Source: Streptomyces huiliensis (GTDB taxonomy: Bacteria > Actinomycetota > Actinomycetes > Streptomycetales > Streptomycetaceae). From it: a stretch of 64,000 nucleotides of DNA. Position 1 is the stretch's first letter. Every line of letters starts with the position of its first letter. Shown here in pieces: positions 28,635 through 38,000 of the stretch. The translations under genes were made by a program, and so were the position numbers. The notes under the pieces are model-generated. The model ran no database searches and had not been told where the DNA came from. It saw nothing but the letters and a program-made list of their open reading frames with translations. Location: NCBI RefSeq assembly GCF_020037025.1, contig NZ_JAIQLH010000019.1:1-64000 (forward strand), in the 5' to 3' direction.

Positions 28635-29131
28635 CGCATCCCCCACAAACCCTGCCCCCGTGCCGCGCCGCCGGGCGGGTGCCCGGCCGCGTCGTTCGAA
28701 CCATTGTTCTGTGGGCGGGAGTTGACCAGTGTTGCCGGCGCCCGCCGACGACGGGTGCGCCGCTTGGCATCGTACCTGCGCGATCGGCGTCGCCCGTAGG
28801 GTGCGGAGGTTTCCTTCGTGGTCGCCGGGAGCGGTTCCGGAGCATTCGTGAGGCGCCACGGCAGGTTGTTACCGTGGGTGATGGTCTCTCGGCCGAGTGG
28901 TGGGGCAAATGGGGCGAAACGACGCCCTGTGGGGAGTACGAAGCCCCCGGTCACGGGGGAACAACCGGGGGCTTCGCGTCCGTCGGCGACCCTTCCCGGG
29001 TCGCTCCTTCAGAACGTAAGTCCTGTAAGGGCCCGGGGTCAAGCCGAGTTGGGGTGGTCCGCGGGTGCCGGACGTGCGGGGGCGGCGGGTCCTGGGACGC
29101 GGTGACTACGCAGCGTAGGGAAGGGCGGGGT
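28635..29131. other. Unannotated 497-bp intergenic region with two strong hairpins
   Basis: No convincing gene is seen in either strand. Two perfect hairpins stand out: CGAAGCCCCCGGT (28939-28951) with ACCGGGGGCTTCG (28964-28976), and GCGACCC-TTCCC-GGGTCGC (28986-29004). Read on the minus strand they follow the kinase-like gene at 29132 and would be its terminators. Read on the plus strand they could end a small RNA starting near 28800. The T-poor flank argues against a classical intrinsic terminator. Confidence 0.5.
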
Positions 29132-29743
29132 TCAGTCGGTCCCGTGAGGTCCCGGCAGCACCTCGTACCCCAAGGAACTCTGACGCACCAGGAGTTCGGC
29201 ATAGGGGCGCGTGGGGTCCGCCGCGAAATGCGCGCGCTCCGCCCGCATCCATCCGGCCCAGAATTCCGCCTGCTCCTCCCCGTCGCGGAGTTGACCCCTG
29301 CCCCAGGAGTCACTGCGGCCCAGATCCATCCAGAGCAGGCACGCGAGGTGGGGGCGCAGGGCGCGGCGCCCCGCGCCCACCCCCTCCAGCAGGACCACCG
29401 GCGCGGCCGGGAGTTCGCGTTCCGGTCCCGTGAAGCGGCGCGCCGTCCAGTCGTAGGCCCGGTAGCGGGCGGTCCTGCCCTGGGACAGCGGGGTGAGGAT
29501 CCCGGCGCGGAGCCGGTCCGTCCATGCGAACAGCTCGTCGTGCGTCGCGAGGTCGTCCAGGTGCAGGACCGGCGTACCGCCGCCCAGCGCCTCGGCGAGC
29601 CGCGCCGTGAACGTGGTCTTCCCCGAGCCCGCGTGGCCGTCGACGGCGACCAGCCGGACCGGGCCGAGGGACGGCGGGCGGGCGCGCAGCCGGCGGGCGA
29701 GGGCGGTGAGGGGGGAGGGGGAGGCGGGGGAGGGGGCGTGCAC
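29132..29743 (-). CDS. Uridine-kinase-like P-loop NTPase
   Basis: This 203-aa protein has the P-loop VDGHAGSGKTTFTARLAEALGG (about residues 34-55), a kinase-type Asp pair in VLHLDDLATHDELF (about 59-72) and VVLLEGVGAGRRALRPHL (about 115-132). The layout is that of the uridine kinase/phosphoribulokinase-like proteins common in Streptomyces. The substrate is likely a nucleoside or small alcohol, but it is unproven. GTG start at 29743; an adjacent AGGTGACC gives a weak ribosome-binding site. The N-terminal 25 residues are Pro/Ala-rich. It lies head-to-head with the C39-like peptidase gene. Confidence 0.75.
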   Translation of the reverse strand: MHAPSPASPSPLTALARRLRARPPSLGPVRLVAVDGHAGSGKTTFTARLAEALGGGTPVLHLDDLATHDELFAWTDRLRAGILTPLSQGRTARYRAYDWTARRFTGPERELPAAPVVLLEGVGAGRRALRPHLACLLWMDLGRSDSWGRGQLRDGEEQAEFWAGWMRAERAHFAADPTRPYAELLVRQSSLGYEVLPGPHGTD

Positions 29744-29922
29744 GGGGTCACCTTAGGCCGCGGGGCGCGGGCGGGCTCCACCAGCCTGGCGCGCCGTACG
29801 CCACGTCACTGGCTCCCGGCCGTCCGGCCCGGGATAGTGGGCCCGTCCGGACCGCGCGGTTCGACCGGACCGCGTGGCGGGCCCCCTACGGTCACTGCAC
29901 AGCCGAACCGGGAGACCACGCC

Positions 29923-31311
29923 ATGGCCAGCAGACCCACGTCCTCCTCGTCACCCCGCCCGCCCCGCCGTTCCGTCCTGGCCGCCGCCCTCGCCGTCACG
30001 GCGGCCGCGTCGCTCTCCCGGGCCGGCACCGCCCTGGCCGCCGTCCCCGAGGGCGGCGCCCGGCGGACCTCCGGGACCGTCGACCACCACTCCTGGACCA
30101 CCCTCGCCGACTGGCGCGCCGGCACCCGCGCGGGAACGGCGGTCCGCGACGGGCGCCGGCCGGGCGTGGTACTCGACCGGCCGGCGGGCACCCTGGAGTA
30201 CACCGACCCGCACACCGGGACCACCGCCCGCTGGGAGTACGCCACCTGGACCTCCCCGGTCCGTACCCTGCCCGCCCCGGCGACCGAGATCATCGTCTCC
30301 TGGAACGCCCACACCCCGCCCGGCACCTGGATCCAGGCCGAGGTGCGCGCCGCCTACGCCGACCGCAAGCACACCCCCTGGTACGTCATGGGCCGCTGGA
30401 CCTCCGGGGACGCGGCCGGCGACATCCGGCGCACCTCGGTCGACGGGCAGAAGGACGGCCGGAGCGAGGTCTCCACCGACACCCTCGCCGTCGTCCCGGC
30501 GGGCGGCGCGCGGTTCGTCTCGTACACCCTGCGGCTGACGCTCTGCCGGCGGCCGGGCAGCGGGCGCACCCCGGCGGTGTGGCGGGTGGGGGCGATGGGG
30601 TCCGACATCCCGGACCGGTTCACCGTGCCCGCCTCGAAGCCGGGGGAGGGGGCGGGGCACCGGCTGAGCGTCCCGCGCTACTCGCAGGAGATCCACAAGG
30701 GGCAGTACCCGGAGTACGACAACGGCGGCGAGGCGTGGTGCAGTCCGACCTCCTCGCAGATGGCGGTGGAGTACTGGGGGCGCCGGCCGTCCGCCGCAGA
30801 CCTGGCCTGGGTGGATCCGTCCTACGCCGACCCGCAGGTCTGCCACGCCGCCCGGTTCACCTACGACTACCAGTACAAGGGGTGCGGCAACTGGCCGTTC
30901 AACGCGGCCTACGCGGCGACCTACCGGGACCTGCAGAGCACGGTCACCCGGCTGCGGTCGCTGAACGACGCCGAGCGGCTGGTCCGGGCCGGCGTCCCCG
31001 TCATCACCTCGCAGTCCTTCCTCGCCGCCGAGCTGGACGGGGCCGGGTACGGCACGGCCGGGCACCTGATGTGCGTCACCGGCTTCACCAAGGGCGGGGA
31101 CGTGGTCGTCCACGATCCGGCGGCGCCCTCGGACGCCGCCGTGCAACGGGTGTACAAGAGGCGCCAGTTCGAGAACGTCTGGCTGCGGACCAAGCGGCAC
31201 GACGCGCAGGGGCGGGTCAAGAGCGGCTCGGGTGGCGTGTGTTACCTCTACTTCCCGCTGGAGGTGTCCGCTGCTCGGCGACGTGCGCTGCGGCAAGTGG
31301 GGGTGGAGTGA
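29923..31311 (+). CDS. Secreted C39-like cysteine peptidase (Tat-type signal)
   Basis: This 462-aa exported protein opens with a twin-arginine-type leader: RPPRRSVLAAALAVTAAASL, cleaved about residue 40. Residues about 45-235 form a beta-rich N-terminal domain. The peptidase C39_2 domain starts at about 245 (LSVPRYSQEIHKGQYPEYDNGG). The catalytic Cys is in EAWCSPTSSQMAVEYW (about 271), His is in GTAGHLMCVTGF (about 381) and Asp in VVHDPAAPSD (about 395). Such proteins are common Streptomyces extracellular or cell-wall hydrolases. ATG at 29923 with GGGAGA upstream. The substrate is unknown; no bacteriocin ABC transporter is attached, so leader-peptide processing is unlikely. Confidence 0.87.
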   Translation: MASRPTSSSSPRPPRRSVLAAALAVTAAASLSRAGTALAAVPEGGARRTSGTVDHHSWTTLADWRAGTRAGTAVRDGRRPGVVLDRPAGTLEYTDPHTGTTARWEYATWTSPVRTLPAPATEIIVSWNAHTPPGTWIQAEVRAAYADRKHTPWYVMGRWTSGDAAGDIRRTSVDGQKDGRSEVSTDTLAVVPAGGARFVSYTLRLTLCRRPGSGRTPAVWRVGAMGSDIPDRFTVPASKPGEGAGHRLSVPRYSQEIHKGQYPEYDNGGEAWCSPTSSQMAVEYWGRRPSAADLAWVDPSYADPQVCHAARFTYDYQYKGCGNWPFNAAYAATYRDLQSTVTRLRSLNDAERLVRAGVPVITSQSFLAAELDGAGYGTAGHLMCVTGFTKGGDVVVHDPAAPSDAAVQRVYKRRQFENVWLRTKRHDAQGRVKSGSGGVCYLYFPLEVSAARRRALRQVGVE

Positions 31312-31631
31312 GAGAAGTTGATGAAGTCGATATCCGGGAGCCCGGTCCCCTCGCACGATTGTGTGTATAAGCTGTGGCCGCACCGAGGCCAGGGCCGATC
31401 GTCTCCGGTCGCGGTGGTTCCGTCGGGCGTGCGCCCACCCGTGTGCCCGGGACGGGGTGTTCGCCCGTCCCGCCGCCCGACGGCCGTCGATCCGGTTCCG
31501 GTGTGCACCTTTCCCGCTCGCGCGGCCCGCCGTGGCGTTTGTCATGGCAATGCCATTGATCGTCCGCGGGCGCTGCGCCACCGCACGTGAACCGTTCGGC
31601 AGACGACCGCGAGGCAGGGAGGGGCGCCCGG
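31312..31631 (+). other. Intergenic region before 31632, nothing firm
   Basis: These 320 bp hold no gene. A TATAAG box at 31366-31371 in a locally T-rich stretch could be a -10 element, but no convincing -35 stands at the right distance. Confidence 0.3.
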
Positions 31632-32618
31632 ATGCAGCGCCGCAGATTCGGCCGGTCCGCGCGGCGGGCGGGGCCGGCCGACCCCGCGGAGGCGGAGCTC
31701 GACGCACACCCCGCGCGTGACGACCGCCCGCTGCGCGCCGCCGTGGACGACGCCGCCATGGGCCGCTGGGAAGGCCCCCGCGACCTGCTCGCGGCCACCG
31801 GCCACGACTGGGACCGGCGGATCTTCCGGCTCCAGGTCCTCGCCCGGGCCGGGGTGAACCTCCGCTTCGCCGAGACCTGGAGCCGGGCCGAACCCGGCTC
31901 CCCGGACGCCCTCGCCGTACTGGCCCATGTCCAGGCCCTGCGCTCGCTGGTCGCCGGCCGGGACGCGGGCCGGGAGCTGATGGAACAGGCCTGGGAGACC
32001 TGCGTGGCCACCGCCGAGGCGGCCCCGGCGGACCCCTCGCCGTGGGTGGTCCTGCTGGCCCTGGTACGCGTCCACGCCCCCGACCGGGAGCTGCTGGGGC
32101 GGATCTGGACCGAGGCGACGGCCCGGGACCCGTACAACCGGGAGGCGCACCACGAGGTGCTCACCTTCCTGTTCGACCGGAACCACGGATCCGGCGGCGA
32201 GATGTTCCACTGGGCCCTGGAACAGGCCCAGACCGCCCCCGCGGGACTGCCGCTGGCCGTCCTCCCCCTGGTCGCCCTCGCCGAGTCCTACCGGCAGCGC
32301 AGGGCGGAGTCCGGCGGGGCGTACGGGCTGACGGTGCACCCCTGGAACGACTGTCCGCACATCGACCGGGTCCTCGACGGCTGGTGGCGGCACCGGTCGC
32401 CCCGGCCGCACGCCAACTTCGCGGACGACGCCAACTACCTCGCGCACGCCCTCGGCTTCGCCGGCCGGCACGCCGAGGCGCACGAGGTGTTCGCCGCGAT
32501 CGGTCCGTACGCCTGCGACGCGCCCTGGTCGTACTGCGGGGAACCGCGTGAGCTGTTCCTGCGGTACCGGGCCTGGGCGGCCCGGGCCGCGGCGGGCCGG
32601 CCGCCGCGGCCCGGCTGA
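31632..32618 (+). CDS. Conserved hypothetical protein, helical (TPR-like)
   Basis: This 328-aa cytoplasmic protein is not recognised. It is mostly alpha-helical, with Arg-rich residues at the start, repeated short helices such as RIFRLQVLARAGVNLRFAETW and AVLAHVQALRSLVAGRDAG, and Trp-rich stretches (VHPWNDCPHIDRVLDGWWRHR). The pattern suggests a TPR/SEL1-type scaffold. The ATG at 31632 is chosen because GGGAGGGG at 31617-31624 is 7 nt upstream; a GTG at 31587 in frame is an alternative. It ends 155 bp before an amino-acid permease on the same strand. Confidence 0.7.
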   Translation: MQRRRFGRSARRAGPADPAEAELDAHPARDDRPLRAAVDDAAMGRWEGPRDLLAATGHDWDRRIFRLQVLARAGVNLRFAETWSRAEPGSPDALAVLAHVQALRSLVAGRDAGRELMEQAWETCVATAEAAPADPSPWVVLLALVRVHAPDRELLGRIWTEATARDPYNREAHHEVLTFLFDRNHGSGGEMFHWALEQAQTAPAGLPLAVLPLVALAESYRQRRAESGGAYGLTVHPWNDCPHIDRVLDGWWRHRSPRPHANFADDANYLAHALGFAGRHAEAHEVFAAIGPYACDAPWSYCGEPRELFLRYRAWAARAAAGRPPRPG

Positions 32619-32640
32619 GCCCCCCAAAACCCCCTCAGCA

Positions 32641-32725
32641 CGACCAGCACGACCCGTACGACCGGCGCGACCCGTACGACCCGTACGACACGCAAGACCC
32701 GCACGACCCGCACGACCGCACCACG
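32641..32725 (+). repeat. Short imperfect CGACCCGTA-type tandem repeat
   Basis: Nine-base units of CGACCCGTA or CGACCCGCA type recur about nine times between the gene at 32618 and the permease GTG at 32774. The array may arise by slippage and lies in the permease leader. Confidence 0.7.
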
Positions 32726-32773
32726 GTTTCCCCCACCGCCGCTCCGGCCCATCGAACCGAGGAAGAGGTTTCC

Positions 32774-34339
32774 GTGCCACTCGAAGTCCCCGGCGTCTCA
32801 GGCGTCTCCGGCGCCTCCGGCGCTTCCGGTGTTTCCGACGAAGAGCGCCTCGCCCAGCTCGGCTACCGCCAGACCCTCGCCCGCAGCATGAGCGGGTTCG
32901 CCAACTTCGCCGTCTCGTTCACCATCATCTCCGTGCTGTCCGGCTGCATGACCATGTACGGCTACGGGATGACGACCGGCGGCCCCGCCATGATCACTTG
33001 GGGCTGGGTCGGGGTCGGCCTGATGACCCTGATCGTCGGGCTGGCCATGGCCGAGGTGTGCTCCTCGTACCCGACCAGCGCGGGGCTGTACTTCTGGGCC
33101 CACCGGATGGCCCCGGAGCGCAGCCGGGCGGCGTGGGCGTGGTTCACCGGCTGGTTCAACGTCCTCGGCCAGATCGCGGTGACCGCGGGCGTCGACTTCG
33201 GCGCGGCCTCCTTCCTCAACGCCTACCTCGACCTCCAGTTCGACTTCGCGGCGACCCCCGGCCACACCATCACCCTCTTCGGGATCATCCTGCTGCTGCA
33301 CGCCGTCCTGAACACCTTCGGCGTCCGCATCGTCGCCGTGCTCAACAGCGTCAGCGTGTGGTGGCACGTCGTCGGCGTGCTCGTCATCGTCGGCGCGCTG
33401 GCGTTCGTCCCGGACCACCACCAGTCGTCGTCCGTCGTCTTCGGCGAGTTCGTCAACCGCACCGGCTGGGACTCGGGCTTCTACGTGGGGCTGCTGTCGC
33501 TGCTGATGGCCCAGTACACCTTCACCGGCTACGACGCCTCCGCCCACATGACCGAGGAGACCAACGACGCGTCGACCGCCGGCCCGCGCGGCATCGTCCG
33601 CTCCATCTGGCTCTCCTGGATCGCCGGGTTCGTGCTGCTCGTCGGCATGACGTTCGCCATCCAGAGCTACGACGGCTCGCTGGACTCGACGACCGGGGTG
33701 CCGCCGGCCCAGATCCTGATGGACGCGCTCGGCGCGAGCGGCGGCAAGGCGCTGCTGCTGGTCATCATCGCCGCCCAGCTGTTCTGCGGGATGGCCTCCG
33801 TCACCGCCAACTCCCGGATGATCTACGCCTTCTCGCGCGACGGCGCGCTGCCCTTCTCCCGCGTCTGGCACCGCATCAACCCGTCGACCCGGACGCCCAC
33901 CAACGCGGTGTGGCTCGCGGCCGGGGGAGCGTTCGTCCTCGGTCTGCCGTACCTGATCAACGAGACCGCCTACGCGGCCGTGACCAGCATCGCCACCATC
34001 GGGCTGTACATCGCCTACGTCATCCCGACCTTCCTGCGGCTGCGCCTCGGCGACCGCTTCGAGCGCGGTCCCTGGCACCTGGGCCGCTGGTCGCGGCCGA
34101 TCGGGGTGGTGGCCGTCGGGTGGGTGGCGCTGATCACCGTGCTCTTCGTGCTGCCGCAGGTGCACCCGGTGACGCTGGAGACCTTCAACTACGCTCCCAT
34201 CGCGGTGGTCGCGGTGCTCGGCTTCGCCGGAGTCTGGTGGCTGGTCTCGGCGCGCCGGTGGTTCCTCGACCCGCACCACCCGAAGAACGCCGTACCGCAG
34301 GCCGCGCCGCTGACGGGACCGGGCGCGCTGCGCCCGTAA
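32774..34339 (+). CDS. APC-family amino-acid permease (GABA-permease/BAT1-like)
   Basis: This 521-aa inner-membrane transporter has about 12 transmembrane segments. Key regions are LARSMSGFANFAVSFTIISVLSG (about residues 34-56), MAEVCSSYPTSAGLYFWAHRMAP (about 92-114), and YTFTGYDASAHMTEETNDAS (about 250-269). RMIYAFSRDGALPFSRVWHRINPSTRTPTNAVW is also present. This subgroup carries amino acids, choline or GABA. GTG start at 32774 with GAGGAAGAGG upstream. The N-terminal 20 residues consist of VSGVSGASGAS-type repeats. It is unrelated in sequence detail to the permease at 5096. A strong hairpin follows its stop. Confidence 0.88.
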   Translation: MPLEVPGVSGVSGASGASGVSDEERLAQLGYRQTLARSMSGFANFAVSFTIISVLSGCMTMYGYGMTTGGPAMITWGWVGVGLMTLIVGLAMAEVCSSYPTSAGLYFWAHRMAPERSRAAWAWFTGWFNVLGQIAVTAGVDFGAASFLNAYLDLQFDFAATPGHTITLFGIILLLHAVLNTFGVRIVAVLNSVSVWWHVVGVLVIVGALAFVPDHHQSSSVVFGEFVNRTGWDSGFYVGLLSLLMAQYTFTGYDASAHMTEETNDASTAGPRGIVRSIWLSWIAGFVLLVGMTFAIQSYDGSLDSTTGVPPAQILMDALGASGGKALLLVIIAAQLFCGMASVTANSRMIYAFSRDGALPFSRVWHRINPSTRTPTNAVWLAAGGAFVLGLPYLINETAYAAVTSIATIGLYIAYVIPTFLRLRLGDRFERGPWHLGRWSRPIGVVAVGWVALITVLFVLPQVHPVTLETFNYAPIAVVAVLGFAGVWWLVSARRWFLDPHHPKNAVPQAAPLTGPGALRP

Positions 34340-34398
34340 CCTCCGCACACGCGCACCGGCTTCCGGCCGGGCAAACCTCTCGTTGGCACCAGACGTAC

Positions 34399-34445
34399 GA
34401 CAGGGGCCGCACCCCCGGCGTCCGACGCCCGGGGCGGTCCCTGTC
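34399..34445 (+). terminator. Terminator hairpin after the permease
   Basis: A long inverted repeat starts GACAGGGGCCGC and ends CGGTCCCTGTC, with the inner stem CCCCGGCGT/ACGCCCGGGG. It lies 60 bp after the permease stop. Confidence 0.75.
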
Positions 34446-34804
34446 GCACGTCCGCGCGCCCTCCCGAACCGGGACGCGCCCCTTGCGCGGGGAGCGGCGG
34501 TCCATGATCATTTGCTGTAGTCGGCAATGATGTGATCAATAATGCGAGACCTGGTCCCGATCCGTACGAGCCGGGGCGGAGGGGGTGGACACACCGGCGG
34601 CACCCATGACGGCAGACAGAGACGCATCTCACGCGAACGAGTGGTTTTGAACCGCGACGAACCGCAGACCTGCTGGAGTCGAAGGGGGAGCGGCGAGCAC
34701 ATGCGGACCGTGCTTTTCCGCTTGCTTCTACCATTCGAACGAACGATCAGTAGCCTCTGCTCAGACCCCTCAACACCCCTGCGATGAGCTGGAGAGACAG
34801 AGTG
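34446..34804 (+). promoter_or_regulatory. Upstream region of the methyltransferase/GGDEF-EAL operon
   Basis: This gap of about 360 bp is more A/T-rich than its surroundings. It contains two TGATCA palindromes (34505-34510 and 34533-34538) enclosing ATCATTTGC/GCAATGAT arms, a possible operator. Further downstream there is only low-complexity pyrimidine-rich sequence, with no clear promoter boxes. GGAGAG at 34791 serves the ATG at 34805. Confidence 0.45.
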
Positions 34805-35671
34805 ATGGAGCGTCCTTGCCGGGCCCCTTCGGGCATCGACCTGTCCGTGCCGAGCGTGTCCCGCATCTACGACTACTACCTGGGCGGCTCGCACAACTTC
34901 GAGGTCGACCGGGAGGCCGGGCGACGCGCCATCGAGGCGTTCCCGCACATGCCGAAGATCATGCAGGCCAACCGCGCGTTCATGCGGCGCGCCGTGCGCC
35001 ACGCGATCGAGCGGGGCGTCACCCAGTTCCTGGACATCGGCTCCGGCATCCCCACCGTCGGCAGCGTCCACGAGACCGCCCGGGCCGCGGACCCCGAGTC
35101 CCGCGTCGTCTACGTGGACCACGACCCCGTCGCCGTCGCGCACAGCCGCACCGTGCTCCAGGGGAACGCCCGGGCCGGGGTCCTCGCGGCCGACCTCCGC
35201 TCGCCCGAGGCCATCCTGCGCAGCCCCGAGGTCACCCGCCTGCTCGACCTGGACCGGCCGGTCGCCCTGCTCCTCGTCGCCGTGCTGCACTTCGTACCGG
35301 ACGAGGACGACCCCTGGGCGGCGGTGGCCCGGCTGCGCGACGCGCTCGCGCCGGGCAGCCTGCTCGTCCTGACCCACGCCGCGACCGAGGGCGGGCCGAT
35401 GAAACCCGAGGAGGGCGAGAAGGTGGAGAACGTCTACCGCACCATCGGCTCACCGCTGTGCACCCGTTCGCGCCGCGACGTGGCCCGGTTCTTCGACGGC
35501 TTCAGCCTCGTCGAGCCCGGGCTGGTGCCCATGCCCACCTGGCGCCCCGACCCCCGGGAGGACCCGGACGGCGAGGCGGAGGCGCGGGGCGCCGGGGAGA
35601 CCGAGCCCGCCGCCGACCCCGTCTTCACGGCGGGGTTCGCCGGAGTGGCCGGCGTGGGGCGCAAGCCGTGA
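34805..35671 (+). CDS. SAM-dependent methyltransferase, DUF574/Methyltransf_19 family
   Basis: This 288-aa protein has the family opening IDLSVPSVSRIYDYYLGGSHNFEVDRE (about residues 9-36). The SAM-binding motif FLDIGSGIPTVGSVHE follows (about 76-91), then VVYVDHDPVAVAHSR (about 101-115) and ALLLVAVLHFVPDEDDPW. This group is strongly expanded in Streptomyces, often beside regulatory genes, with unknown substrate. ATG at 34805 with GGAGAG 8 nt upstream; a GTG at 34802 is possible. Its stop overlaps the GTG start of the c-di-GMP gene, so the two are translationally coupled. Confidence 0.9.
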   Translation: MERPCRAPSGIDLSVPSVSRIYDYYLGGSHNFEVDREAGRRAIEAFPHMPKIMQANRAFMRRAVRHAIERGVTQFLDIGSGIPTVGSVHETARAADPESRVVYVDHDPVAVAHSRTVLQGNARAGVLAADLRSPEAILRSPEVTRLLDLDRPVALLLVAVLHFVPDEDDPWAAVARLRDALAPGSLLVLTHAATEGGPMKPEEGEKVENVYRTIGSPLCTRSRRDVARFFDGFSLVEPGLVPMPTWRPDPREDPDGEAEARGAGETEPAADPVFTAGFAGVAGVGRKP

Positions 35672-37917
35672 CCGGCGCCCCGAACGGCCGCACCCTGCAC
35701 GGTCAGCCGCAGGCCGCCGCCGGCGCGCGCACCGCCGAACCGTTCCCGTACCCCCTCCCGTACGCCCCCGACGACAGCGCCGTGCAGGACGAGCGGCTGC
35801 GGCGGTTCGCCGCGCTGTGGAGCCGGGCCGTCCACCCGGCCGCGTCCACCCCGCTGTCCCGCGGCGAGTTCGAGCGCTTCCTGGTCCCGCTGGCCGCCCG
35901 GCTCCGCGACGCGCTGCACGCCCGCGCCTTCGACCCGGCCCCCGGTACCGAGGTCGGCGCCGCCCTGGTCCGCGGCCACTGCACCGACCCCGCCACCCTC
36001 CCGCTGATCCTCGGCGCCGTCGACGCCTACCTGCTGCTCTACTGCCCGCCGGACGACGCCGTCCCCGCCGACGAGTGCCGCGCCCGCTGCACCCGGCTCC
36101 AGCACGCCCTCGCCGCCGGCTTCGCCGCCGAGCTCCGCGAACGCGCCCTCGCCGAGCAGGAGGCCATCTCCCGCGCCGCCCTCGCCGCCCGCGCCGAGAC
36201 CGAGCAGGCCCTGCACACCAGCGAGGAGCGGTTCCGCGCGGTCTTCGAGGGCGCGGCCATCGGGGTCGGCATCGCCGACGTCGACGGGCACATCACCGAC
36301 GTCAACGAGGCGCTCTGCCGGATGTTCGGCAGCCTCGACCGCCCGGTGGCCGGCCGCAACGTCGGCGAACTCGTCCACCCCGACGACTCGCCCGAGGTCT
36401 GGGGCCTCTACGCCGAGCTGGTCCGCGGCGACCGCGACCACTACCGCGTCGAGAAGCCGTACTACCGCGGCGACGGCAGCGTCCTCTGGACCGATCTGAC
36501 GGTCTCCCTGCTGCGCGACGCCGCCGGCCGCCCCCAGTACCAGCTGGCGCTGATGGAGGACATCACCGAGCGCCGCGAGCTGCACGAGCGGCTCCGCCAC
36601 CAGGCCACCCACGACGACCTCACCGGCCTGCCCAACCGCACCCTCTTCTTCGAGCGCCTCGACCGCACCCTGGCACCCGGCGGACCCCTGGGCCCCGACA
36701 GCCACTTCGGCCTCTGCTACCTCGACATCGACGGCTTCAAGGCCGTCAACGACAGCCTCGGCCACGCCGTCGGCGACCAGCTCCTCGTCGCCGTCGCCGA
36801 GCGGCTGCGCGCCTGCGCCTCCGGCCCGGACGAGCTCGTGGCCCGGCTCGGCGGCGACGAGTTCGTGGCCCTCACCACCGGACCCACCGCCCAGCGCGAC
36901 GTCACCGCCCTCGCCCGGCGGATGCTCACCGCCCTCACCGACCCCGTCCACCTCGACGGCCGCCACCTGTCCGTCCGCGCCAGCATCGGCATCGTCAACG
37001 GCCGCCCCGGGGAGGCCGACGCCGCCGAGGTGCTGCGCAGCGCCGACATCACCATGTACCGGGCCAAGGCCGCCGGCGGCAACCGCTACGAGCTCGCCGA
37101 CGCCGACTGCGACGCCCGCGCCATCGCCCGGCACGACCTCACCAACTGCCTGCCCGGCGCCCTGGAGAACGGCGAGTTCTTCATCGAGTACCAGCCGCTG
37201 GTCCGGCTCGCCGACGGCACCGTGCGCGGGGCCGAGGCGCTGGTCCGCTGGCTGCACCCGGTCCACGGGGTGCTCGGGCCCGACCAGTTCATCCCGCTCG
37301 CCGAGAGCACCGGGCTGATCGTCCCGCTCGGCCGCTGGGTCCTGGAGGAGGCGGCCCGGCAGGCCCGCGCCTGGCGCAGCGACGGCCGCTGCCGGGTGCC
37401 GCTGCGCGTCAACGTCAACCTCTCGCCGTCGCAGCTGCGCTACCCCGCGCTCGTCGCCGAGACCATCGCCGTCCTCGACAACGCCGGTCTCGACCCGTCG
37501 GCGCTCTGCCTGGAGGTCACCGAGAACGCCCTGATCGGCGCCGACGAGGAGCAGCTCCGGCCGCTGCGGCAACTCGCCGACCTGGGCGTCGACATCGCCC
37601 TCGACGACTTCGGCACCGGCTACTCCAACCTCTCCTACCTGCGCCGGCTGCCGGTCAGCACGCTCAAGCTCGACCGCTCCTTCACCCGCGGCATGCAGTG
37701 CACGCCCGCCGACCCCGTCGACGTGAAGATCGTCGAGGGCATCGTCTCGCTCGCCCACACCCTGGATTTGTCGGTGACGGTGGAGGGCGTGGAGACCGGG
37801 ACGCAGGCGGACCACCTGCGGATACTGGGCTGCGAGACGGCGCAGGGGTGGTACTACGCCCGGCCGGGGCCGCCGGAGCGGCTGCACACGCTGTCGCTGG
37901 CGGACGCGGCGTCCTGA
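35668..37917 (+). CDS. PAS-GGDEF-EAL c-di-GMP turnover protein
   Basis: This 749-aa cytoplasmic protein has an N-terminal helical region (about 1-190), a PAS domain (about 195-310; FRAVFEGAAIGVGIADVDGHITDVNEALCRMF), a GGDEF domain (about 325-485) and an EAL domain (about 495-745). The diguanylate cyclase site VARLGGDEFVAL is intact, but I see no RxxD inhibitory site before it. The phosphodiesterase residues are also intact: EALVRW, NVNLSPSQLR, LEVTENALI, DDFGTGYSNLSYL, KLDRSF and VEGVET. Net activity cannot be predicted. The organisation is that of Streptomyces RmdA-like proteins, which affect development. GTG at 35668 overlaps the methyltransferase stop. Confidence 0.92.
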   Translation: MTGAPNGRTLHGQPQAAAGARTAEPFPYPLPYAPDDSAVQDERLRRFAALWSRAVHPAASTPLSRGEFERFLVPLAARLRDALHARAFDPAPGTEVGAALVRGHCTDPATLPLILGAVDAYLLLYCPPDDAVPADECRARCTRLQHALAAGFAAELRERALAEQEAISRAALAARAETEQALHTSEERFRAVFEGAAIGVGIADVDGHITDVNEALCRMFGSLDRPVAGRNVGELVHPDDSPEVWGLYAELVRGDRDHYRVEKPYYRGDGSVLWTDLTVSLLRDAAGRPQYQLALMEDITERRELHERLRHQATHDDLTGLPNRTLFFERLDRTLAPGGPLGPDSHFGLCYLDIDGFKAVNDSLGHAVGDQLLVAVAERLRACASGPDELVARLGGDEFVALTTGPTAQRDVTALARRMLTALTDPVHLDGRHLSVRASIGIVNGRPGEADAAEVLRSADITMYRAKAAGGNRYELADADCDARAIARHDLTNCLPGALENGEFFIEYQPLVRLADGTVRGAEALVRWLHPVHGVLGPDQFIPLAESTGLIVPLGRWVLEEAARQARAWRSDGRCRVPLRVNVNLSPSQLRYPALVAETIAVLDNAGLDPSALCLEVTENALIGADEEQLRPLRQLADLGVDIALDDFGTGYSNLSYLRRLPVSTLKLDRSFTRGMQCTPADPVDVKIVEGIVSLAHTLDLSVTVEGVETGTQADHLRILGCETAQGWYYARPGPPERLHTLSLADAAS

Positions 37918-37978
37918 TCCGGCGGTTCGGCATCCGGCGGTTCGGTATCCGGCGGTTCGGCATCCCGCGGTTCGGCTT
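37914..37978 (+). repeat. 15-bp tandem repeat after the GGDEF-EAL gene
   Basis: Four copies of ATCCGGCGGTTCGGC-type units with single-base differences lie directly after the stop codon. No function is evident. Confidence 0.75.
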
Positions 37979-38000
37979 CAGCGCGATCCGGTGCGGCCGG

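Noticed and set aside
29923-31311. C39 peptidase as a bacteriocin leader protease
   Set aside because: It is a soluble, Tat-type exported protein without ABC transporter domains, and there is no precursor gene nearby.
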